Position numbers and translations under genes: made by a program. The notes under the pieces were generated by a model. It made no database searches. It was given only the letters and a program-made list of their open reading frames with translations, and was not told the DNA's origin. A DNA stretch of 64,000 nt from Lanius collurio (lineage: Eukaryota; Chordata; Aves; Passeriformes; Laniidae), in the NCBI GenBank assembly GCA_020086605.1, contig JACBWW010000007.1, positions 26,637,949 through 26,701,948 on the forward strand. The letters run 5' to 3'. Positions 39,837 to 50,534 of the stretch are shown here, one piece after another. Position 1 is the stretch's first letter. Every line of letters begins with the position of its first letter.

Positions 39837-39855
39837 AGAATTACAGAATTGTGGA
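39837..39855 (-). mobile_element. Possible CR1 3'-terminal remnant beside the microsatellite
   Basis: The + strand words AGAATTACAGAATTGTGGA look like the reversed terminal octamers of CR1 (AGAATCACAGAATGGT-type). They lie on the side where the 3' end of the antisense CR1 fragment at 40035-40306 should be. The match is only 19 bp, so it is suggestive only. If correct, one CR1 spans the microsatellite, with its distal ORF2 and most of its 3' UTR lost. Confidence 0.35.
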
Positions 39856-40034
39856 GGAAGGAAGGAAGGAAGGAAGGAAGGAAGGAAGGAAGGAAGGAAG
39901 GAAGGAAGGAAGGAAGGAAGGAAGGAAGGAAGGAAGGAAGGAAGGAAGGAAGGAAGGAAGGAAGGAAGGAAGGAAGGAAGGAAGGAAGGAAGGAAGGAAG
40001 GAAGGAAGGAAGGAAGGAAGGAAGGAAGGAAGGA
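39856..40034 (+). repeat. (GGAA)n microsatellite, about 45 perfect copies
   Basis: 179 bp of uninterrupted GGAA tetranucleotide repeat. The upstream GGA at 39853-39855 extends the homopurine run to 182 nt. All three frames are open and give an artefactual Gly-Arg-Lys-Glu polypeptide. The perfection implies recent expansion or active length mutation, and the assembled length may not equal the true one. GGAA is the core of ETS transcription-factor sites, though nothing here shows regulatory use. The right edge directly abuts CR1 RT sequence. Confidence 0.98.
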
Positions 40035-40306
40035 TCAGGTTGGTCTAGAAGGACCTGCCTTTCCTAAAGCCGTGCTGGCTCAGCTTGATTTCCTGGTTGC
40101 CATGTGATGACACTCACAGTGGTCTGCTCCATGACCTTCCCTGGCATGGAGGTCAGGCTGATAGGCCTCTCATTCCCTGGATCCTCCTTCTGGCCCTTCT
40201 CTTAGATAGGTGTCACATCTGCCAACCCCCAGTCAACTGGCACCTCCCCAGTTAGCCAGCACTGCTGATACATGACTGAAAGTAGCTTGGTAACTTCCTC
40301 TTCCAG
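40035..40306 (-). mobile_element. CR1 LINE fragment, ORF2 reverse-transcriptase region
   Basis: On the minus strand the translation includes CWLTGEVPVDWGLADVTPI, a stop, EKGQKEDPGNERPISLTS and MPGKVMEQ, then a frameshifted counterpart of the family's SQHGF-KG-SCLTNL motif. This is the fingers part of the CR1 reverse transcriptase, upstream of the catalytic Asp motifs. A stop codon and a frameshift show it is a pseudogene. It ends exactly where the GGAA microsatellite begins, so the rest of the RT and the 3' UTR are missing or replaced. Confidence 0.88.
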
Positions 40307-41619
40307 CACAGGGAACTGTGCTGGCATTACACAAGAACAGGCACTGACAAGATAAACAGCAGAGCAAGAAACTCACTTCCCTTGTAGGAGCAGACAGGGA
40401 TGTGATTTTTTTTCCATGTGGTATCTGCCTCGTTTTAGGATCCTGTACATTCATTTCACTTGGACCTATTTGATTCCTGCAGTGGTTGTCACACAACTTG
40501 CCACACAGCTGTTGTCAATTAATAACAAGGGGATATTATAGTAAAATGAACAGCCTGTTAGTTCACATCCTGGTTTATTTTCATGCCTCACTCTTGAGAA
40601 AACCAACAGGCAGCTGTACTGTGACTTTGAACTGGTCCCTATTCATTTCCTACCGGGGTGTGCTTGGACACCAAAATGTATTATGCATGCACACTAGCAC
40701 AAAGGAGCATCATTCTTGCTTCCAGCCTGTGGAAATAATACATTGGATCTGATTGTTGTACAAATAGTAGTAATTATGCAAAAATCAGCCCATGTTCCCT
40801 TGGTAATGGCACCTCATTAATTTTGCTGAAACCTCCCTAAATTATAGCAATGAATTCTGCTGTCAGGTTTGGGTTTGGAGTTTTTTTGTTTGTTTGGTTT
40901 TCCCTTTCATAAGCAAATTGTGCCATAGAAAAGTAAGAAGGGGACATTTCTGCTGGGTTGCAATGGATAAATTTCCCATCAGATAAAACAGTGGCAGTGA
41001 GAGTAAGAGCTGTGATGTCTAGTGACACACTAAAATTGTTCTTGCTAACAGCTGGAGAGAAAGTATTATTATGACAAAAAAAATATTCAAGAATTAGTTC
41101 CAGAAGTGGCAGAGCCCAGTTTCCAATGGATTTCTGTCTTGTAGGCTGTTGAATTGCATGAAGGTTGCAGCATGAAGTCACCATATCAGCAAACATGACA
41201 GAACACTCCAGGGAGAAAGAAACAATATTAATTTTAAGAAAAACTGCTATAAGCCAGTTGAGATTTTTTTTATTAGTAGTAGTAAATGCCAGATAATCTC
41301 CTTACGAGACAACCTTTGACAGAGGAGACGACCCTTCACCTGACCCTGTGCATTGTGCAGCTGAAAGTCAACCATGAAACTCACCAGAGGCCTTGAAGAC
41401 AGAGCATTCCTTGGTTCTTTACATGGATCCTCTGGCCAACAATACGATCTGAGCTCAACTGGAGTTAGAAAATGAGTGGAAATGCAGTGTTTTTGAGGCC
41501 TTCAGGAGTCTGGTAAATGTTTAAAACTACACAGCAAATCTGAAAATTATTAAGAAGGGAGCTAATGGTTGACATACCTCTTCAGCACAAGAGACTGAGC
41601 TCAGTTTCTTCAGGAACCA
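40307..41619. other. Unique non-coding stretch, possibly with LTR 5' part
   Basis: No gene was recognised. A 119-codon minus-strand ORF (40837-41196) has no recognisable motif. The part from about 41287 onward could be the 5' portion of the LTR whose 3' end is called at 41749, but the boundary was not visible. Confidence 0.5.
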
Positions 41620-41749
41620 GGCTAATAAAGAGATACACTTTCATTATTGTCACCTTTCACATCAAGTTTTCTTCACATTTTGTCACCCTGTCCTGTTGAT
41701 GGAAGGGGTTGGTGGGCACCTGGCAGCCAGCTAAGGTAAGCCCAACACA
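41620..41749 (+). mobile_element. Probable LTR 3' part of a bird endogenous retrovirus
   Basis: An AATAAA hexamer at 41624-41629 is followed about 120 bp later by a GTTGGTGGGCACCTGGCAGCC block, then AGCTAAGGTAAGCCCAACACA ending in CA. That terminal block resembles the 3' end of ERVL-type bird LTRs as I remember them. The 5' end is unclear, although a TG at 41287 would give about 463 bp. No internal retroviral genes adjoin it. The alternative is unique sequence that resembles the consensus by chance over about 40 bp. Confidence 0.5.
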
Positions 41750-42689
41750 ATCACTTTTATGTTTACTCTGTTTCAAAAGACCTTCTCTGACTATTTACTC
41801 TGATAGTCTCCATATCTGATATCCCTTTTTTTCTCTGTCTTCTGCTGAGGTGTTTCTTATGTAAAAATATGATCACCCATGTTTTTATTAAGCTTTAGTT
41901 ACTTATTTGTTTCCTTTGAATTCACTAGTTGTACTACTTAAAAATTTTATTTTGCTTTGCCTTTCAAAGTCCATATTCACTCTTTTCTAGTGTAACACAT
42001 TATTCATTTAATTCCTGAGGTACACACAGTACTTCCAACAAATTCAACAATAGTCTTTCCTCTAACAAGCTTACAGCTCAAATGATAGATGATAGAAGAA
42101 GCCTGAGCTGGGGGCAATCACAGAATGATAAGACTTTCAGAGTATACACTTGAGAATGAATTGACCACAGGGTATATATACATCATCACATTCTTGATGG
42201 CATGTAACCGTGTAATCAGTGTCTGATAAAGGCTTCAAGACATCAAAGCAATGAGGTTTTAAAACAACCTTCTTGTTAGAGTTGTGGGAACAACAAAATA
42301 AGTAATCCTTAAGCTGTAGCCTGGTGTGTTTCCAAAAAGGACAGTGAGATTCTGTTGCCTGCAGCAGTGAGAGAATGGATTTTTTAGAATTTTACTATTT
42401 TTCCACAGTATTTTTTGTATTTGTTTGTTGTGAACAGAGAGGGAAAGGGGCTTTTTGCAGTGTAAGTTTACAGAAGGTGAATGCCAAGCTGCATGCATAA
42501 GGGACAGCAGTCAAGGCACAGCACCTTGGGAATGGATGAAAAAGTGCCAGCACAAGATCTAGCAAGAAAGCAGGGTCATTAAATGCCTTTCCACTACCCT
42601 GCCCACCTGCACCTGTGGTAGCTCCTGTCCATGCCTAAGAGACGAAAGTATTTGGTTTATTGCACAAGAGATGGACATTGTGCACTAGA

Positions 42690-43130
42690 CTGATCCCAGC
42701 AGATTACAGACTAACCCAATGACAGCTGCCAATCTGCCTGCAGAGTGGATGGCGCCTGAGACTGCTAACTTGTCAAACAACATGAAAATAAACCATAAAC
42801 TGTTTTCCAAATAAGCAGTTGTTCTAGCTTTTAGAGAGCAAATAAAAGCAGACAGGAGAAAGAAGGTGATCTGCAGGTCAGAAAGAGAAGCAGGGGCACA
42901 TGGCCAGAAAATGATCTCACAATTTACTGTGATCTGCTTTTGAAAAATAGTTTCTACTCCATCTGCACCAATATATTTGATGATAAATGGCACTGCTGGT
43001 GGAGTGGCTAGACATCTTAAGAAAAAATTAAAGGGCTTATTCAATTACATGGGGATAAAGCATTTGTGCAGGCAAAGCATAATTAAATACCATGCTCTCT
43101 ACAGCCCCTCAGAATGTTGCTGCAAGGTTA
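42690..43130. promoter_or_regulatory. Candidate conserved non-coding block (unproven)
   Basis: Complex repeat-free sequence with a CAGCTG E-box near 42723 and AATTAAA/TAATTAAAT words near 43025 and 43080. A 119-codon minus-strand ORF spans it (42685-43044), but its hydrophobic product matches no family I know. The appearance is enhancer-like rather than coding. Conservation is untested. Confidence 0.15.
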
Positions 43131-46100
43131 AGGTATTGTCTTTTTCCCTTGTGCACTGATTGCATTTTTCCTACACACATGCACACATGCACTCTGAGTC
43201 TGTCAGCTTGCTGGATTTGCCACTTTTCTCCTGATTTGAAATAGTCTTTTCTTACTGGAAAAAATACTTTTGTACCACTGCCCATAGCTTCCCAAATACT
43301 GATAGTATTCAGGGAGCAATGACAGGAAATGGTTTATTCATCCTGTGTGTTTCTGTTGCTGATCATACCTAGAGACTGAATCCTGTTTGAAATACAGATG
43401 TGTTTCCTGACTAACTGTGTGCCTAGAAAAACAGATATCTGAATGGGAAAGGCCAAAAGGGAACACGTGATATAACTGTAGTCTTTACATTTTTTACTGG
43501 ATTTTAAGTAGGAAGAATTTTTCTACAGTGTTACATAGCCAGGAAGTCCAGGAGTTTCTGCCCAGCCCCTGCTCGATGGCTTCAGAGCCCCAGATCGCAG
43601 GAGCCAGCCTGTATGGAGTCTGCTTTCTCCCTGCTTTCTGCCACACCTGAGCCAACACCACTTAATGTTTCATTGCCCGTCACTCCATAGAAGCCAGGCA
43701 ACACTGTTTTATTGGAGTTTTTAAAGCTCCTCTAAGTGCTTTGGCACATAATTATTTCTACAAAAAGTCTCTTCAGCTTTTCCATTCTATGCCTACTTCA
43801 CTCTCCTCTTCAAGTCACCTTTTGCTGAGTGGCTGCTGAAACTTTGACATGGAAAAGGGCACCTGCTGTTTCTGCAATCGCTGCCTACCACCCTGTCCGT
43901 GCCTACCCAGGGAAGCTTGTCAGCTTATTATATTGTATAGTGGGGGGCAAGGATGGCCTTTGGTCAGCACCCAGCATGCAGGGATCTTCCTCTGTGCAAG
44001 CACTTCTGAGCACAACAGCAACACAAACATATTGACAAAACAGTACTTGAAATAGAAACAGGATTCTGCCACAAACACTCTCAAGAGCTCCTTTCCCCTC
44101 TCTGTTGTTGTGAGCAGTTTGATCTCTCTCTGTGCACTGCCTTCACCAAATGTCTTTCCCAGCACACTCAGGGGGGTTCTGGGCAATTTCAAGAGTTTCA
44201 AGTGCATTCCTCCTATGTTTTGAATGCAGACATAATAGTAACATCTCCTCCTTGATTTTCCTGAAGAGCTTTGTTAATGCATTTCATAGTGATTTGATTT
44301 GTTGTTTCTTATTTTTAGGTGTCTTTCTGGCAATAAAGATGTATTTTCCCTCATGAGAGAATAGAGAGTGTTTACTCCTCAGCTCTTTAGATCTACATCA
44401 CCTTACTCCATCTCTTTCAGGACAAGCCATTGATATCAGGGTTGGGGAAACATAGTACATAAAACTTTCTGAAACAAGGCAGGAGAAAATAATCTGGGGT
44501 GTGATGGTTCAAGCATGGAGTGACACAACACTTGTGCCATGTCTCAGTGATGAAAAGAAAGATTCAGCAGTTGTCACTGCTGAGGCCCTCAGAGACACTT
44601 CTCACTAAAATCTGGAGCTGGCATCCACAAACTGTTTCCCAGAAAACCACTGGTGGTTACACACATGGCAAATTATAGCATATACCTCTTAATTCTTGAG
44701 AAAAGTACTCAAAATCCTTTACGTAGGGATATAACAATCCAAATTCCCTGAAAGGAAGGAGAAATGTGGTAAAATGCAGCATGGATAATGAAGCAAGAGG
44801 ACCAGATGGGACAGCCACCCTGCCAGCAAGAAGTGTGATCAGTGAAAAGGTCTCCAGAACATGTGGAACACCATCACCCTGAGCACCAAACATCACCTTA
44901 CCATTGGCCAGACAGCAGTCAGTTCTGTGGGGAGGATTTGTCCTGAAAACTCTTACTCATTCTTCCACATCTGGAATAAAAGCAGAGAGCCCAAGGGAAG
45001 TTTCATCCCCAGAGGTTCAAAGGCCTTCCCATAAAACATGACTGGAGGTGCCATCAAACAAAGTTCTTTTTGTCCAGCATTTGTCTGGTGATCCAGCTTC
45101 CCTCTTGCCACTCCAGACTCCACTTCAGTCACCTAGAACAGGTAATGCATTATTCCTTCTTGTTCATATACAGATAATGGCCCAGAAGGTGTAGTCACAA
45201 TGATAGCTTAGATTTGGTTCCATCTGAGCTGTATAAAAATAATTGTGGTTTCAGATTAAGCCAATCTTAGCTTTTGTCCTGAGTATGGACTTCAGACCAA
45301 CTCAAGTTACATGTAAGCTCTTTGTAAGGCTCATTTTGAACTTTCCTATAGCAAAAAGTCTTGTTTGGATACAGAACGGTGTCACTGCATCTGCCTTGAT
45401 ATGAATTGAAATGGTCTCTAACCTCTTGAAACTAAAACATATTTTTTGCTTTTTGAACTTAAAAATTATGGGGAAAAAGGGTCTATTGATAGCTGTTAGG
45501 CAAGAGGAGATCAAAATGTGTTAAAACAGAGTTTCTTTAGCAGTCTGCCAGAACCTTCAAATTTTTTTTACCTAGGAAATATTTGGGATATTAGCAAAGA
45601 CTGATTCACACTGTTACTGTAGGCAATTAAGGAAGTTTTATAACGTTTTTCCACTTTTTGAAGTATCTTAAGCCATATGTAATTCACTGTAGTTCTAACA
45701 TCTGTCATTTCCTTGGGAATACTTCATTGTCAGAAATTAAAATGCATTACTACTAATGAGATATTCTGATTTCAGATTGTCATTTCCGATTCTAAATATA
45801 AAAGTAATTACCAGCACATATGACCCCCCACAAATGAATAATTTTATGATCATTCCCAGAAGTAACATCAGTACTTTTGTTTTTTTCTTGTAAAAGAAAA
45901 GCCTTTACCATAATGACACCCCGATTGTCAAGTGGAAGACATTACATAGATACAAAGGAATTAAATAATTGTATCAGTGATTTAGCAATATTTTCTACAT
46001 TAAAAAAAAGAAAGAAAGAAATACAAGGAGATGGTTATTTAAGTTCCTATGTACAGTCATATATGGCAGCTTTTGGTTTTGTTTCCAAATGCATGGACAA

Positions 46101-48880
46101 AATAGCTAAAAGCCGAGTCTCTGAAAACTGAGTCTCTGCTTAGTCTCTGAGAACTGCAGCAAAAGCAGGCAATGAAGTTTGTGCTACTTGTAAATCTCAA
46201 TAAAATAAATGTCCTTTCTTTTCATCATACTACTATCTCACTTTGCAAACTATACAGCTATTCATGCGGGACCTTTTAAAATACAAGCAGCAAATTCATA
46301 AACAAGCGGGCTTTCAGGGATAATTTTACCAAATGCAAACCTCATATCCCTGTCCTGCAGCACTTTTTCTTTTTCACACCCCTTGAATTAAGAAAAATTT
46401 TCTGTTGGCATCATCATCCATCTTATTGTTTGGCCCTGTCAGCTTGTATGCTCTGTATTGGATATCCTGTATTGGATACAGAGTATAGGATGTCTCAGAA
46501 GGGAGTCAACAAGTAAGCAGACATTTACAGACTCTCCCTCTGTCTAGCACTCATAGTTGGAATTATCTAAATAACTGCTGCATTTATACAACCAGTTCCT
46601 GTTCTGTAATTTAATTCCTCTGCACATGTCTATACATTATAACACACCACTGTATAGCCCCTTCAATGTTTTACAAGTCCTACTTTTAGATGAGTATTAG
46701 CAAATGCATTGATAATGGTGATTAAATTAGTACGAATATCTCTTCAGTACTACTTGATACTGAGAAACTGCATTTTGAGCAAATTGTTCTGCTTTATTCC
46801 AATAGGAAAGTATTTCAGAATAAAGCACCCTACTGGATATCTGAATAGATCAATATGTCCCCTTTTCCCATTTCATACCCATTTGAAAGATAAGAGAATT
46901 TGGTAGATTTTTGCCCAAATTCTTCTCGTCTTCCTGAGGATAAGACCATGTGAAGAGATTGATTAACAGAGAAAGAATTTTCTTGCATCACCAGATTTAG
47001 TTTTCTGTTATCTCTATTAACCATGTTACACACATTTTTCCATAAAGAGACAAGTATCTAAGTTTATTTTTTAGTCATATCAGTGATCATCTACTGGTTA
47101 GGAACATTGGGCTCATTTCCACTTGGAAATTATTCTTGTCCTTGTTTATTTCCAGTTGTTCCTGTATCAGCATTTAGGTCAGTTAAATGCAGTGAGGTCC
47201 TTTGGTTAACGGCCAGAAAATGGGTTTTCCTTTCTTCTGATTCTCCTCGCCCTCTTACTCGTGTTCTTACTTGTCTTCAGAAAGGACAGATCATCACAAC
47301 CATGTGCTGTGTTTTGTGTGGGACCTTACCAGTGGTTCACAAAGAGTAAATAAGGCTTTTCCAGTGTCTGCTGAAAGTACTCTTCCTGATCCAGCCACAG
47401 GCCCCTTGTTGGCCTTCCCACAGCTGCATCTCAACCTGCTCCCCCTGCAGCTGCTTAGAATAACAAAGCCTTGTTCCTTCTTCCTTTGTTTCCAGCTGAT
47501 GAACTCCAGCTTATAGCAGGAATTTTAGCTACTTAGTGACCTTGTAATTTTGACTTTAATAAGGTCATTAATTCTTTCTCATGTCAAGATTTAAGGTCAT
47601 CCTTTTGTTCCTGTACTGTTGCTACCTCCCAGCTGTTACCACCAAGAACTCATCAGCATGTTTCTACTTTTTCTGCCAAACTCTAAGGTATTTCTGAGTT
47701 CCATATCTACTACCTAAGGAATTAATTTCTTGTTTTTTCTACTACTGATTAGTTCCCCTTGCCCCTTGCAATCTGCTTATCAGGCATTTCCTTAGTTATC
47801 ACATACAAATTAACACACAAAACTCCAGTCCTACTAATCATTTCCAGTGAGGAAATGTTTAACCTAAGTTCAGACAGACTGGAGATATTTTATCAAAAAT
47901 TAATTGAATCGTGAGGGATAAGGATTAGGTTAGACTGACATAGTCTACTGCCAGATGACAAATCTGTGTTGCATTTCATACTATTCCCCATTTAATTCCT
48001 TGCCTTTAATTATTCTTTTAGAATTATGGGATGAATATTGCTTGAGTTTCTAGTTTGACTGCATTCAGCATTTTGAATTCAAATTTGTTTATGGGAATTG
48101 GCATATTTTATCATCAAGTTAAGAATTACTGGATTCAGTTGGAAACACAATAATGTCTAATTATTTTTAAGGTTTTCTGTGATGTATTATGTCCATTTTG
48201 GCACCTATTCTGTTGAATAAACTTCTTATTTGCTTTAAAGTACATTACAAAGTATAAATAAGCACCATTTTTCTGCAGTCATAATCTTGATTTTCACATT
48301 GTCTTATTTTGTTGTTGATCTGCTCTTCCATTTTTATCTGATCAGTCTAAAGAATGCCTGTTTCTCTATACAAAGCAATATACAGAGAAAATTCAGGAAA
48401 ATTGTGCCTCACTGTTTTTTGCATGCTTCTTCATTCTTCATCTGAGAAAGGAGTTTCCTCATTCATATTGCAATTCTTAAAACGTTTTTAATTTGGAGAA
48501 GTACTCAAATATTAATCTACTCAAATGCATTCACACAAGCAAGCACAGATATAAACACTAGGGGAAAAAAAACAGCCAAAAATGTGTGTGAATTAATTGT
48601 GAATTAGACAGTACAATAGTACATTTGTTTTGTTAATACTAGCACAAAAAGCCTTTCTCATTGCCATTCTTACAAGTGTGTCTATAATCACCTGAAGTGT
48701 TTAGCTTCACATGTCAGAGAACTAGAGGATTTGACCTAGTTGCTAGCTTTAAGAAAAGCAAGACATACAAAAGAAGAAGCTGGAGGTTTTCAAGACAAGA
48801 TGTTGCCAGGGTTACAGGAATTTGCTCATGCAGTCCTCTCCACCACACTTGAACTGTTCCAGAAGCGTTTCATGCACCTG

Positions 48881-48914
48881 CACACTGAAATAAGTGTGCA
48901 CACTGAAATAAGTG
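48881..48914 (+). repeat. Short tandem duplication, 18-bp unit
   Basis: The word cacactgaaataagtg occurs twice head to tail, 18 bp apart. A partial third copy (cacac) follows. In the + frame this repeats His-Thr-Glu-Ile-Ser, but no gene is supported. Confidence 0.85.
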
Positions 48915-49033
48915 CACACACCAAGGTCTTGAGAATGTCATTTATAGAAGAGGAGAAATACAAGAGGCTGTGTTCAGTGCTGTTTTCATCTCATTTTTTC
49001 TCTTATTCCTTATCAAACCAAATATTCTATGTC

Positions 49034-49050
49034 AAAAAAAAAAAAAAAAA
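49034..49050 (+). repeat. Poly-A tract (A17)
   Basis: Seventeen uninterrupted A residues. No AATAAA signal lies in the preceding 40 bp, and no parent gene or element was recognised, so a processed pseudogene is not supported. Confidence 0.85.
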
Positions 49051-49769
49051 TCAGGTGATCTTGGTTTGAGGAAGATAATTGGGTGGTCAAGATGTTTTGG
49101 TACTATTTCCAGAATGATATCATTTGAGCAGAGTTTTAATAGTTCATACTGGACTCCATGGTAGTACTGAAGAGTTTCAGGAAAATAAACCTACTTTTTA
49201 ATTATGTATTGATTCATATTTCACCTTATCAGGATCCAATCAAAACAAAATATTTGTTACAAAACAGCTCACTGCAAAACTCCTTTAGAGAAAGACAAAT
49301 GTTAAGATTTGAGCCATGTGAACCAGGAGCTTCCCTGGCCCTGCCTGGGCTAACACCACAGGTCCCTGTCCCCTGTGGCATCCCTTGCTACTTGGCATCC
49401 TGGTCATTCTAAAATCCCAGTCCTGCCTAGTCCTGCGTCTTGTGTGAACCTCAGACTCACATTGCAGCAGTGTCTCTGCTGCTGCCAGATGGATTCTGGA
49501 CATGAGTCACTACCTTGCTTCCTCTGGGACAGTTGGTGGATCCTGCCACTCTCACCAACCCACCCATGCTCAGACTCTGTGGGATAGTGCCCATTGCAGT
49601 GGGAAAACTAAACCTGAGCTCCAAAGGCACCAAGGGCTGACAACTCTGTGCAAAGAAAGCTCAAGTCCTGTGGAAATTAAGATGAGAATGAGTTTTCCTC
49701 TCCATTTGGTTCTTCTAATCAGACAGCTCTGATTTTCCAGGCTGGGGATCAGTTCAGCTGGGCACAGCC

Positions 49770-50534
49770 TGTCTGAAGTGATTCGCCCCAAGCCAGGCCA
49801 GGAGACACTTCAGAGACAGAGTCAGAGAAGTGGGTATTTGCTTTATTCAGCGCTGGGTGTGTGGGGGATCGCTCGTCCAAACACACACACCCTGGTACCT
49901 TCTACAATACAGTACTTATGGGTTAAATTATGAATATTCGTTACATTCATTGAGACAGGTGTGGTTATACAAATAATTTCCCGTAAGCCATTAGCATACG
50001 GGTCACGCATGCGTTGTGTGTCCTGGTGGTCGCACTGAGGAAGGCTTCCCCTCTTCCTCGGGGGTCTCTGTGATGAAGATCAGCAGTCTTCCTCATAGTG
50101 CCCTTTTCACCTTTCTCCCTGGGGCATGCGTAGTCCTTTGAGGAACGATTCAGCGGTTTCTGAGATGATCTTTGTCCCTTCTATCTTGACAAGATCAGAG
50201 CGAATCCTACTTCCAAGGTTTTGCAATTAACATTTGCTGTCTGAATTAACATTTGCTGTCTCCTCCTGTCTCCCCAGTCTTGACAAGATTAGGGTAAATT
50301 CAGCTTCTTAGGTTTTATACTTAACATTTGTGTCTCCTAATAGTTAACTGTGCTTGCATGAGTTACCCACTGACTACCCTTTACTCAGAAGCCTGCCTGG
50401 TACAGCTCTTCTGTTGGACTGCCCTTTGAGCAAGAAGAATTATGGCAGCATATGTAGTAGTTAGCCTTGCAAGCCAGTGGAAATGTTTCTTCTGCCTGGG
50501 AAGGTGCTTCTCTTGCCATATTACAACCACCACA
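49770..50534 (-). mobile_element. Solo LTR of an endogenous retrovirus, minus strand
   Basis: On the minus strand this 765-bp element begins TGTGGTGGTTGTAA and ends GAATCACTTCAGACA, the TG...CA form of an LTR. An AATAAA signal (minus, 49847-49842) lies about 75 bp before its end, as expected for R-U5. A TATAAC-like word at about 49966-49971 would suit a promoter, and a TATAAAA word at 50314-50320 is an alternative. It keeps many CpG dinucleotides (for example around 49856-49873 and 49981-50013), unlike its surroundings, which suggests a fairly young or atypical element. U3 carries a 19-bp-period duplication at 50225-50261. A longer imperfect repeat begins with tcttgacaagat near 50192 and tcttgacaagatt near 50278. 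No primer-binding site or polypurine tract adjoins it, so it is a solo LTR. No clean target duplication was found, and I cannot name the family. Confidence 0.78.
50225..50261 (-). repeat. Tandem duplication inside the LTR, 19-bp period
   Basis: The word aattaacatttgctgtct is present at 50225-50242 and again at 50244-50261, separated by one G. Duplications in U3 are common in retroviral LTRs, where enhancer units multiply. Here the effect is unknown. Confidence 0.9.

Larger units (their letters stand above)
41750..49769. other. Unique AT-rich non-coding stretch
   Basis: No gene was recognised. The block at 42690-43130 is listed as a candidate conserved element. Small repeats include an inverted repeat at 46451-46483, three AGTCTCTG words at 46116, 46131 and 46142, a tandem duplication at 48881-48914 and an A17 run at 49034-49050. 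A 109-codon ORF (48740-49069, +) crosses the last two, ends in a Lys run from the A-tract, and matches no family I know. Confidence 0.55.

Noticed and set aside
39784..40107. Open frames of 65-107 codons encoding Gly-Arg-Lys-Glu repeats
   Set aside because: They are translations of the GGAA microsatellite, which has no stops in any + frame, so openness carries no coding information.
40486..41196. ORFs of 88 (+) and 119 (-) codons as possible exons
   Set aside because: No family motif, no convincing splice context, and nothing linking them to neighbouring exons.
43770..43787. cttttccattctatg resembling a CR1 3' terminus
   Set aside because: The upstream sequence shows none of the CR1 3' UTR blocks.
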